A stretch of 64,000 nt of DNA. Source: Methanomicrobia archaeon (GTDB lineage: Archaea > Halobacteriota > Bog-38 > Methanoflorentales > Methanoflorentaceae). The notes under the pieces were generated by a model. It searched no databases. It saw only the letters and a list, made by a program, of their open reading frames with translations, and was not told where the DNA came from. Location of the stretch: assembly GCA_015660915.1 (NCBI GenBank), contig JACTTZ010000005.1, positions 155,035-219,034 on the forward strand, written 5' to 3'. The translations under genes and the position numbers were made by a program. Positions 55,398-62,519 of this stretch are shown in pieces; the first letter of the stretch is position 1; every line of letters begins with the position of its first letter.

Positions 55398-56207
55398 ATG
55401 GAAGAGCATGTCAATGTTGCTGAGATGCTAAGGCTGTTGGTTTGCTCTGAGCTCAGAAAAAGTCTCATCCTCTCACTTTGGAAAGGCTCAGCCACGCTTG
55501 CAGATTTACGCGAAGCGACAGGAGCTAGCTCAACTGCCGCAATCCACGCACTTAGAGAGCTGGAAAAGGAGCACCTAACTTACCAAGATGACAAGCGCAG
55601 CTATGTACTCACCAATACCGGCAGAATTATCGCTTTGAAGTTGGAGAGCCTCATAAAAACAGCGAACGTACTAACCGAGTATGGAAAGTTCTGGCTTGAA
55701 CACGACTTAAGCGGTATCCCGCAGGCTTCTATCGAGAACATCGGATGGCTTGAAGAGTCGTACCTGCTCACGAGTACCCCTACTGACGTTTTTAAAGCAT
55801 TTTCAACTTTTCTCACCCTGCTTGAAAACTCTAAACTTATAAAGGGCGTTTCTCCCATATTCACGCCAGACTTAGTCGACACATTCGCCAAGCTCGCGGA
55901 AAAAAGCATACCGATTGAGCTAATTTTTACTCGCGAAGTGCTCGACAAAACGCTAGAGCTTGCAGACCACAGCACGCTCAAAAACGCGCTTAAGACAAAT
56001 CTCAAGCTGTTCGTGATTGAACAAAACCCGAAAACAGCTTTCACGGTAACTGATTATTTCTTTACGATAGGACTTTGGAACAGGTTAGACGAGTCTTATG
56101 ACTATTCAGACGAACTGCTGAGTTATAGCGAAGAGGGCATTAGGTGGGGCAACGAGCTTTTTGATTACTACAAAGAAGAATCAAAAGAGTTCGATTTGAG
56201 CGATTAA
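55398..56207 (+). CDS. Winged-helix regulator, DUF1724/FilR1 type
   Basis: 269-aa regulator. N-terminal winged helix (about 8-70: SELRKSLILSLWKGSATLADLREATGASSTAAIHALRELEKE) and a C-terminal domain resembling the DUF1724 (methanogen-type FilR1) ligand-sensing region (about 130-260). Such proteins are abundant in Methanomicrobia and relatives. Ligand and targets are unknown. The following prenyltransferase gene is 75 bases downstream and may be its target or partner. Confidence 0.82.
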   Translation: MEEHVNVAEMLRLLVCSELRKSLILSLWKGSATLADLREATGASSTAAIHALRELEKEHLTYQDDKRSYVLTNTGRIIALKLESLIKTANVLTEYGKFWLEHDLSGIPQASIENIGWLEESYLLTSTPTDVFKAFSTFLTLLENSKLIKGVSPIFTPDLVDTFAKLAEKSIPIELIFTREVLDKTLELADHSTLKNALKTNLKLFVIEQNPKTAFTVTDYFFTIGLWNRLDESYDYSDELLSYSEEGIRWGNELFDYYKEESKEFDLSD

Positions 56208-56282
56208 AACGTCAGCGCAACACTAAGTTCGAGTTTTTGCTCTAAGCTCGCTGTGACTGCTCGCAGAAACAGGAGCCATAGT

Positions 56283-57266
56283 GTGTTTCCCTTTCCAAAT
56301 GTGGCAAGCCAACGTCCCAATGTGGGGTCTGCTAACGCCTTCGATTTGAAGAGCTACATCTCGAAGCTGGACACAGCTTTCTCTTTTCTGACTATCAGCT
56401 CTGTTTTTGCCGGTTTAACAATAGCTTGCTTGCTCGCCGTGTCGTTCTTTCTTCAAGGTTTCTACAGCTTTCAAGCAGTACTTGCATGCTTTTTCCTTGC
56501 CGTTGCAGTTTACAACCTAAACAAGTTGACAGACTTACAGGAAGATTCTGTTAACGTGCCCGAACGAGTGCGCTTCGTTAAGCGATATTATAACTATATT
56601 ATTACAAGTGTTGTGGTGTCCTTTTGCGCCTCTATCGTTTGTGCTTTTTTGTGCAATCCCTATTCGATTTCCGCGGTTGTCTTGGGATTCTGCATAGGTG
56701 CGCTTTACAGCGCTCGACTGTTCGGAGTCAGACTCAAAGAGATTCCACTTGTAAAAAACGTCACAGTTGCAGGAACCTGTGTCGTCGGGGCAGTTCTTGT
56801 CCCACTTGCAGTGCATTTGAGCAGTCTTATCGCGATTTCACTCGTAGCTTACTTCGTCTTTTTCACAGCCTTTATCAATACTGTGCTGTTCGACGTCCGC
56901 GACCTCGAAGGCGACCAGCGTTCTGGCACTACGACCATCCCGGTTTCGCTCGGACTGAATAAAACGAGAGGCCTCCTTCTAGTTTTGAATTCAACGTTTG
57001 TTCCTTGGCTTCTTATATCGAGCCTGCAAGGGTTGTTTCACAATTTCCTAACCCTTCTGGCGTGTACTACGGTCTATGGCTATGGATGCATACTGCATTT
57101 CTGCAAGAAAGATGCCAAAATACGAAAAACAGTTGATGCGCTCGTGGAGGGGGAGTGGATTGTTGTCGCACTCCTGGTCGTGCTCTTCGCTTGGCCACTC
57201 ACAGCTTCCGTCTTGCACAATGACCTGCTTGGTCCCGTAGCCAGCGTTTTTGGTCTGTCGCTTTGA
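56283..57266 (+). CDS. UbiA-family membrane prenyltransferase
   Basis: Transfers a prenyl chain to an acceptor (quinone ring, glycerol-phosphate lipid or other). From GTG 56283 it has 327 aa (AGGAG seven bases before; another in-frame GTG is at 56253). About eight or nine membrane helices and both Asp motifs are present: Asn80-x3-Asp84-x3-Asp88 and Asp204-x2-Asp207-x3-Asp211. The substrate is not assignable. A truncated DUF4012 copy begins within about 30 bases of its stop. Confidence 0.85.
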   Translation: MFPFPNVASQRPNVGSANAFDLKSYISKLDTAFSFLTISSVFAGLTIACLLAVSFFLQGFYSFQAVLACFFLAVAVYNLNKLTDLQEDSVNVPERVRFVKRYYNYIITSVVVSFCASIVCAFLCNPYSISAVVLGFCIGALYSARLFGVRLKEIPLVKNVTVAGTCVVGAVLVPLAVHLSSLIAISLVAYFVFFTAFINTVLFDVRDLEGDQRSGTTTIPVSLGLNKTRGLLLVLNSTFVPWLLISSLQGLFHNFLTLLACTTVYGYGCILHFCKKDAKIRKTVDALVEGEWIVVALLVVLFAWPLTASVLHNDLLGPVASVFGLSL

Positions 57267-57286
57267 GGGGGCTGCTTTTCAGCATT

Positions 57287-57674
57287 GTGAGGGGCTGGAG
57301 GGATTACGACGTGTTCTTCACCACCCTTGTTCCGGCCAGAACTGAACTCATCGAGGCGCACAACGCGACCCATGCCTTTAGGGGCGTCGAGGTTACGCCA
57401 GGTAGCGGCTTTACCGCTTTTTCGTCGCGCATCTTGGTCCCCTCCTGAAACAAGCGGAAGCGTGACGTACATCTACAAAACACCTCATATGGTTTATGGA
57501 AACAGGATCGGACACCAATACGATCTCTCCATTCAAAAACAAGCTGGAATCAACCGCTACGTCCTAAATACAAGCGTCCAGCTTCCTCCCGGAGCGAAGC
57601 TGGTTAACGCTGAAAATGTTGGGTCAAATCTCGTGCTGCAAGACGACGCACACGTTAGCGTCGTGTACACGTAG
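57287..57674 (+). pseudogene. Truncated, frameshifted copy of the DUF4012 surface protein
   Basis: Two frames joined near 57440-57450 match the C-terminal 130 residues of the intact protein at 59815-61071. The first frame reads YDVFFTTLVPARTELIEAHN (against YNVFSTVLVPPGAELIAVRN) to GFTAFSSRI; the second reads SVTYIYKTPHMVYGNRI (against SVTYVYKLPKNVHGNGI) to HVSVVYT. In one 40-residue block 23 positions are identical. The N-terminal two-thirds are missing, cut off near the end of the prenyltransferase gene, and one frameshift separates the halves. Confidence 0.85.
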
Positions 57675-57689
57675 ACCGGAGTGTGACGC

Positions 57690-57908
57690 GTGAACGAGAG
57701 ACAGGCTGCCGCGATCATCGCCGTTATTGTCCTCGTTGTTATTGCTCTCGAAGCGGGCCACTATGCGTTTTTTTCGCCCGAATCCACAGCAACGCCACTC
57801 AGGCCGAGCTCGGTTCTGCCGCACATCTCGTGTGGACTTTTGCATTTTTTAGGCTCGCTCAGGGTGGCGATAACGTTGTCGCTCACGCTGTGCGGCCCTA
57901 GGAGGTGA
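57690..57908 (+). CDS. Small membrane-anchored protein, possibly decayed
   Basis: 72 aa with one N-terminal membrane helix (about 6-28) after MNERQ, matching in position and style the start of the gene at 61083 (MNAKRAAVMAV). Beyond residue 30 the sequence looks non-coding; another frame there contains an N-glycosylation sequon. It is probably the remnant of a DUF4352-like gene that partnered the broken DUF4012 copy 15 bases upstream. Confidence 0.45.
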   Translation: MNERQAAAIIAVIVLVVIALEAGHYAFFSPESTATPLRPSSVLPHISCGLLHFLGSLRVAITLSLTLCGPRR

Positions 57909-58437
57909 AGCTCGATTGCGTACGCGGCGCGATCAGGCCCGTGGAGCTAGCAGCCGATCGCTTGCGTTTGAGGCGAAAAACAAGACGTGCCGTCCGACCG
58001 CCTCCTGCGTGAAGCTGAGATTGACAAGTGATGAGGGCGGGGGGGCTTTGCGAATCGGAATGCTGGGGGGAAGCTCGGGAGTGCCCTTTTTTGCTGTGTC
58101 GCCCGCTACATCTATCGCAGCAACTATGACAAGCACTATGACGGCGATCGTTGCCGTTAAGGTCCACCCACGCGCTGCCATGGCGTCTTTGGTCTTCGTC
58201 ATCGCCGTCTGCTAACAGGAGCGTTACTTTCGAATCGTACAGCGATACCACCGTGGCTAAAGGTAAGCAGAAACACGCATCTTCAACGAGGTCCCCTTTT
58301 ACTCGCTTAGCATTTTGCACTCGCTGCGTGAGCCACGCTGCATCCAGAAGGAGCTTTTTAGCCCTGTCGTGCAGGCCGGGATATTCGTATCCCTCTATTT
58401 CGCCTCCCTTTTCTGCGTACAAAGCATCGCTTGTCAT
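57898..58437 (-). CDS. Hypothetical protein, probably frameshifted after about residue 83
   Basis: The ATG at 58437 is well supported: a TATA box (58455-58468) sits about 25 bases upstream, giving a leaderless start. Residues 1 to about 83 look like a normal soluble protein (LHDRAKKLLLDAAWLTQRV, ACFCLPLATVVSLYDSKVTLLL). After that the frame becomes Arg/Ser/His/Gly-rich and out of phase with the membrane protein beginning at 58202, so only the first part is likely meaningful. No family is recognised. Confidence 0.4.
   Translation of the reverse strand: MTSDALYAEKGGEIEGYEYPGLHDRAKKLLLDAAWLTQRVQNAKRVKGDLVEDACFCLPLATVVSLYDSKVTLLLADGDDEDQRRHGSAWVDLNGNDRRHSACHSCCDRCSGRHSKKGHSRASPQHSDSQSPPALITCQSQLHAGGGRTARLVFRLKRKRSAASSTGLIAPRTQSSFTS
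57933..58202 (-). CDS. Small membrane-anchored hypothetical protein
   Basis: 89 aa with a single N-terminal membrane helix (about 14-34, TLTATIAVIVLVIVAAIDVAG) followed by a Pro/Ser-rich stretch. No family is recognised. Its start lies inside the longer minus-strand frame from 58437 in a different phase, so one of the two is partly spurious or a frameshift separates them. Confidence 0.45.
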   Translation of the reverse strand: MTKTKDAMAARGWTLTATIAVIVLVIVAAIDVAGDTAKKGTPELPPSIPIRKAPPPSSLVNLSFTQEAVGRHVLFFASNASDRLLAPRA

Positions 58438-58454
58438 TTATATAATTTTCGCAA

Positions 58455-58468
58455 CACTTAAATATAAG
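58455..58468 (-). promoter_or_regulatory. TATA box for the 58437 gene
   Basis: Minus-strand TTATATTTAAGT, about 25 bases before the ATG at 58437; a second TATA-like stretch (TTATATAA) abuts the start codon. Confidence 0.5.
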
Positions 58469-58701
58469 ATTGATATTTTTATCCAATATTGCTCTTATTT
58501 AGCAACTTTTCACTTTCGCTGCGTCCGCACACTGACAAAAGAAGAGCTCACGTCCGTCAACGGGGTTCGTCCCCCCGAGCCGCGGTCGCTTTGTTCCCTT
58601 CATCTTCAGTTCTACGGTACTGTCTACTCTCTTCAACACAGCGATTTCTTAGCCATTTATATTGTGTAATACTTTACACGCTGCGTATTCCTTTCTCGAC
58701 G

Positions 58702-58842
58702 GTGCAAGGACAATGTACGAGCTGTAAGGCTATAGGGGATGCTGTGGACATAGTATTTCCGTTCCCGCCGTCTGAAAAGATGCTGCATTTGCCAGTCGAA
58801 GACAAGACTTATGGATTCAAGATGAGCGAGGTAAGCACATAA
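58702..58842 (+). CDS. Possible 46-aa protein with a CxxC pair
   Basis: From GTG 58702 the frame reads QGQCTSCKAIGDAVDIVFPFPPSEKM-type sequence to a TAA at 58840. The composition (CxxC, alternating hydrophobics, charged tail ending in MSEVST) is protein-like, unlike neighbouring noise, but no ribosome site is clear and the family is unknown. It may be the surviving end of a larger gene. Confidence 0.3.
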   Translation: MQGQCTSCKAIGDAVDIVFPFPPSEKMLHLPVEDKTYGFKMSEVST

Positions 58843-59129
58843 GTTGACTGTGAGCGCTGTTGCCCAAAGCAACCTTCTGTGGTCATATCGGTTCTCTCAG
58901 AGGATCTATCAGATGATGCCCCACCGCGGCGTCAACGTAATTCGCCCAATGAATCGCCTCCGTAGGGGGGCTGGGTACCCCCAAATGAGTACCCCGTGAG
59001 ACACAGACGATCTGAAATCGCTTTCTAACGTCATATCAAAAAATCAACTTGATATCTTGAATTGTTTCGAGCCGGACTAGAGCAACTGACCGCACCGTAA
59101 GTATCTCGCTACCGCTCTTACTGCTCTCG
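58843..59129. other. Gap without a recognised gene
   Basis: 287 bases between the possible CxxC protein and the end of the Pro-rich membrane protein. I see short frames only, no RNA gene and no strong hairpin. Confidence 0.4.
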
Positions 59130-59390
59130 TTATGTTCCCGGGAAACTAATTTCGTAAGGGCTGTAGACTCCCCCGGGACAGCCGCACCGCGAGATTTGTT
59201 GTGGCACTGATGGGCCGTTAGGCGCTGATGGGCCGTTAGGCGCTGATGGGGCGCTACTCGGTAGCTGTGCAAAACTCGCGCCTGATGGCTGAGGGCCAGA
59301 CTGGCTGCGGAAGTAATCCACGGCTATAACGCTCGCCGCTATAACTAGAAAGAGTATTACGAAAGATGCTGCAACCAACCTTCTTTCCAT
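59130..59390 (-). CDS. Small surface-anchored Pro/Ser/Asn-rich protein
   Basis: 86 aa: a basic start (MERR), one membrane helix (about 6-26) and an outward-facing tail of low complexity with tandem APNGPS units, ending in a CGCPGG segment and an aromatic end. GGGGGATC lies just before the ATG. The tail repeat comes from an 18-base tandem repeat. No family is recognised; the design resembles the other small anchored proteins of this region. Confidence 0.6.
   Translation of the reverse strand: MERRLVAASFVILFLVIAASVIAVDYFRSQSGPQPSGASFAQLPSSAPSAPNGPSAPNGPSVPQQISRCGCPGGVYSPYEISFPGT
59207..59251. repeat. 18-base tandem repeat, 2.5 copies
   Basis: Unit CTGATGGGCCGTTAGGCG at 59207-59224 and 59225-59242, with a 9-base partial copy at 59243-59251. 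It lies within the coding region of the small anchored protein and encodes the APNGPS repeat on the minus strand, so copy-number change keeps the frame. Confidence 0.85.
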
Positions 59391-59814
59391 TGATCCCCCA
59401 TCAGTTGATCCTAGTCGTGGTCTTGATTTCTAACGTCCCTTTAGCTTTTGCTGCTACGATCGGAGGTCTGTGCGTCACGTTTAAAGACCTGACTAGCACT
59501 GATCTTCCTATTTTCTATCTACTACAATGACAAGCAAGACTATAAAACTTTGTTCCTGGTGCCGCGACCAACCGGTTTCGTCCCAGTTTGAAGCCCTACG
59601 CCTGCCGCGCACGGCGCGTTAAACTAGTTTACCGTTACGGCCGCAAAAAAGCCGAGCCATTTTACGACTCACAGGTTTGCCCGTTGACGCCATATACGAT
59701 GACCAAATGCCATGCTTATACACGGAAAAAACACAGGGCTTTGCGCGTATGAACGTGTCTGCAAGTTAAGGTTATAATGCAGGAGGCAGCATAGCGTAAC
59801 TGAGATAGGCGACC
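59391..59814 (+). promoter_or_regulatory. Intergenic region with promoter of the DUF4012 gene
   Basis: 424 bases, no gene recognised. GTTATAATG at 59771-59779 is a good TATA box. AGGAGG at 59781-59786 lies 28 bases before the GTG start, too far to serve it directly, and the only nearby in-frame alternative is closed by a stop. Confidence 0.45.
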
Positions 59815-61071
59815 GTGAGACACACCACTACCCGATACGTCGTTGTTGCGCTGCTCGGCATCCTACTAATTTCACTGATTCTTCCCTTGTTAGATGGTCT
59901 GGACGCCTTCGGCTATGCGAATGAGAGAACTTACCTCATCATCTTCCAGGACAACTCCGAGATTAGAAACACCGGCGGCATAATGGCTTGTATGGGATTG
60001 CTGACCGTCTATCACGGAAGCGTCACGAGCTTACAGGTCTTCTACGCCAACAGCACATATCTGAACGGAACGGTGAAGGTCGATGGTCCAGAGAGTCTCA
60101 CCAAGTTCTTCAACGTAACAAGCGCGCGGCTGTTTGATTCAAACGTTCAGTACAACTTCAGCTCGTTTGCCCCCGTCGTGCAGGCAAATCTCTACAACTT
60201 GACGGGTAAAAGAGTCGACGGGACCGTCGCCGTCGACTTCACGGCAGTACAAGAGCTCATGAAGTTAACCGGACCGATGATCGTTTCTGGTGATGTTATA
60301 ACGAGCGAGAACGTCGTTGACCGTTTGCATTATTACTCATCCATATCACAGGGAGAGAAGTCCCCGCTCACCGATCTGTTGCACGCGCTTGCGCTGGACA
60401 TCATCGGCGATGTCCGCGGTTCAAGTCTTCCCGCGAAGCTTGCGTTTCTCACCACGGCTCAACAGCTGATGAAAGAGGGGCATCTTCAATTCTATTTACC
60501 TGGGAACTCCCTTTTGCAGAGCTTCGAAAGCGCACAAAAGCGACCCGCAGGAGACTTCATCTCAATTATCGATGCCAACTTGGGGTCGGCCAAAGCAGAT
60601 TTCGGCGTGAATCGGACAGTTAGTGATGACGTTACTATTTTTGCCGATGGTTCGACCATTTCCAACCTAACGATAACATACATCAACCATTGCTGGTGGC
60701 AGTATAACGTTTTTAGCACAGTCCTTGTTCCTCCGGGTGCTGAACTCATCGCAGTGCGAAATTCCACACGCGCTTTTGAGGGCCCGCTGATTACGAACGG
60801 CACGGGCTTCTCCGCATTTTCCGCCCACTTAGGGGTACTAGCCGGCAGCACGGCAAGCGTGACGTATGTCTATAAGCTGCCGAAAAATGTCCACGGAAAC
60901 GGCATCGGAAATCACTACGATCTGTACTTCGAGAAACAAGCCGGGATTAATGAGTATACCTTAAATACAACTGTTGAGCTCCCCCAAGGTTCAACCGTCA
61001 TCAAGACGGAAAATGTGGGAGTGAATCAGACCTCCATGGAGGACATCCACGCGCAGGTGATCTACACTTAG
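59815..61071 (+). CDS. DUF4012-type extracellular protein
   Basis: 418 aa with an N-terminal membrane helix (about 8-28) and the DUF4012 signature LIIFQDNSEIRNTGG (about 41-55) followed by GLLTVYHGS; the rest is predicted outside the cell. At least ten N-x-S/T sequons fit an N-glycosylated archaeal surface protein. DUF4012 is best known from Actinobacteria and candidate-phyla bacteria, where some members are linked to exopolysaccharide; the function is not established. The start is GTG 59815. The DUF4352-like gene follows after 11 bases. Confidence 0.8.
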   Translation: MRHTTTRYVVVALLGILLISLILPLLDGLDAFGYANERTYLIIFQDNSEIRNTGGIMACMGLLTVYHGSVTSLQVFYANSTYLNGTVKVDGPESLTKFFNVTSARLFDSNVQYNFSSFAPVVQANLYNLTGKRVDGTVAVDFTAVQELMKLTGPMIVSGDVITSENVVDRLHYYSSISQGEKSPLTDLLHALALDIIGDVRGSSLPAKLAFLTTAQQLMKEGHLQFYLPGNSLLQSFESAQKRPAGDFISIIDANLGSAKADFGVNRTVSDDVTIFADGSTISNLTITYINHCWWQYNVFSTVLVPPGAELIAVRNSTRAFEGPLITNGTGFSAFSAHLGVLAGSTASVTYVYKLPKNVHGNGIGNHYDLYFEKQAGINEYTLNTTVELPQGSTVIKTENVGVNQTSMEDIHAQVIYT

Positions 61072-61082
61072 GAGGGGCTCAC

Positions 61083-61652
61083 GTGAATGCAAAGCGCGCG
61101 GCCGTTATGGCGGTCACGGTAGTCGTCGCCGTTGGCCTGCTTCTGCTAGGTATGCAAATGCTGTTCGCTGGTGTTGACACTGGCGACCACAATACGTACA
61201 CAGAACAACCATCCACAATCCACGCGCCCGCATATGCGAACGCTACCAACGGGCACGTTGCCTTGAAGGTGAACGCCATAAGCGATTCATCAGATCCCGC
61301 CACGGCCAACCAGTGGATCAAAGCAAACGGCCAAGCCGGCGTCTATGCTTTTGCGCTGGCCCCTCCCCCCGGCTACAAATACCTTATCGCAAACATAACC
61401 GTTTCAAATGTTCAGCAAACCAGTAGCCCCTTCAAATACACGAGTCTCTTAGTCGTCGCTCAAGACGGGAGGACATACTACGCCAATTACGCCGTTTGCA
61501 CTGGCATTTGCGCTGGGGACGTGCTCAAGAACCGCACACTCAGCGCTAACTTCACTGGCGATCTCTACGTGCTTTTTTCCGTGCCAGCGACCGCTGAAGT
61601 TGTCAAGCTCGTGTATGCGTCTAGTCCGCCCATCGAAATGGCTCTTCTTTAG
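61083..61652 (+). CDS. Membrane-anchored DUF4352-like extracellular protein
   Basis: 189 aa: an N-terminal membrane helix (about 6-28), a Thr/Asn-rich spacer, then an immunoglobulin-like beta domain (about 95-185) with YKYLIANITVSNV and LLVVAQDGRTYYANYAV, the DUF4352 pattern, and a single pair of cysteines (CTGIC). Several N-glycosylation sequons are present. It forms a two-gene unit with the DUF4012 gene; the same order, decayed, is found at 57287-57908. Confidence 0.7.
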   Translation: MNAKRAAVMAVTVVVAVGLLLLGMQMLFAGVDTGDHNTYTEQPSTIHAPAYANATNGHVALKVNAISDSSDPATANQWIKANGQAGVYAFALAPPPGYKYLIANITVSNVQQTSSPFKYTSLLVVAQDGRTYYANYAVCTGICAGDVLKNRTLSANFTGDLYVLFSVPATAEVVKLVYASSPPIEMALL

Positions 61653-61808
61653 AGCCCTATATATCAGCGTTTATTGAGGAGAGGTCAAACTAGCGATATC
61701 TTTGGCCCTCTCTGTAGCACATATACTAATGCGACTGCCGCTACGTGGTGCGTGTTGGGCAAACGTGCACTCGACTTAAGATTTGAAGTGAAGGTCGCCC
61801 CAACAGAG

Positions 61809-62310
61809 CTATGTGACCCCCTGCACCTGACAAAGCTGGAAAAACCGGTCGCCTTTTTCAGTAAGCGCAGCCCAATCGCCGGATTCGACGATGTGATCGT
61901 CCTCAAGCAGTGAATGAGGTCTGCGTTACGGATGGTCGAGAGACGGTGGGTGATGGCAAGGATGGTGATGCCGCTGTGCAGGGCCTCAATCGCCTCTCGA
62001 ATCCGCTTTTCGTTCTCTGAATCGAGGTTGTTCGTTGCCTCATCGAGGAGGAACACCGTTGGTTCTCGTAATTAGGCCCGCGCTAACGCCAAGCGCTGAC
62101 ACTCCCCCCGATAGCCGCACGCCGCGATCTCCCAGCCACGCCACGAGGAAGATGCTTTACAAAGTCCTCGGCGGTGGCGTCCGAAGCGCCTTCCAAAGTT
62201 CTACCTCCGTTGCATCGGGACATGCCCAGAGAAGGTTGGCGCGCACGCCCTCGAAAAGCGTGCGCTCAATGTGAGCTTCACGAGCGATTTGCATGTACTC
62301 TTTTCCATTC
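61809..62310 (-). pseudogene. Decayed ABC transporter ATP-binding domain
   Basis: Pieces of one nucleotide-binding domain appear in order on the minus strand but in different frames: LFEGVRANLLWACPDATEVEL (about 62190-62280), EDFVKHLPRG, a broken signature QRLALARA ending in a TAA, LREPTVFLLDEATNNLDSENE with ITHRLSTI (about 61910-62060), and LLEDDHIVESGDWAAL to a final TAG at 61809-61811. At least three frameshifts plus one stop are needed. The membrane domain is gone. It is homologous to the intact exporter on the opposite strand to the right. Confidence 0.85.
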
Positions 62311-62519
62311 CCGCAGCTCGTTGTTTTGAGAACTGACCTAATGGGGCGGCGCGCGATTGTTCTCCCGCCAAACGCGTTGATCGTCCTAGACGCCTTACGG
62401 TGCTCCTTGTTCGTGCCATTTCGGTTGTTGATTGGGTACGTCCGTCGTCCGTGTCCTTTTTTTAGCGCCTTCAACCTTTATTACGGATCGCGCTATACGA
62501 TTAACGGTAAGGATGTACT

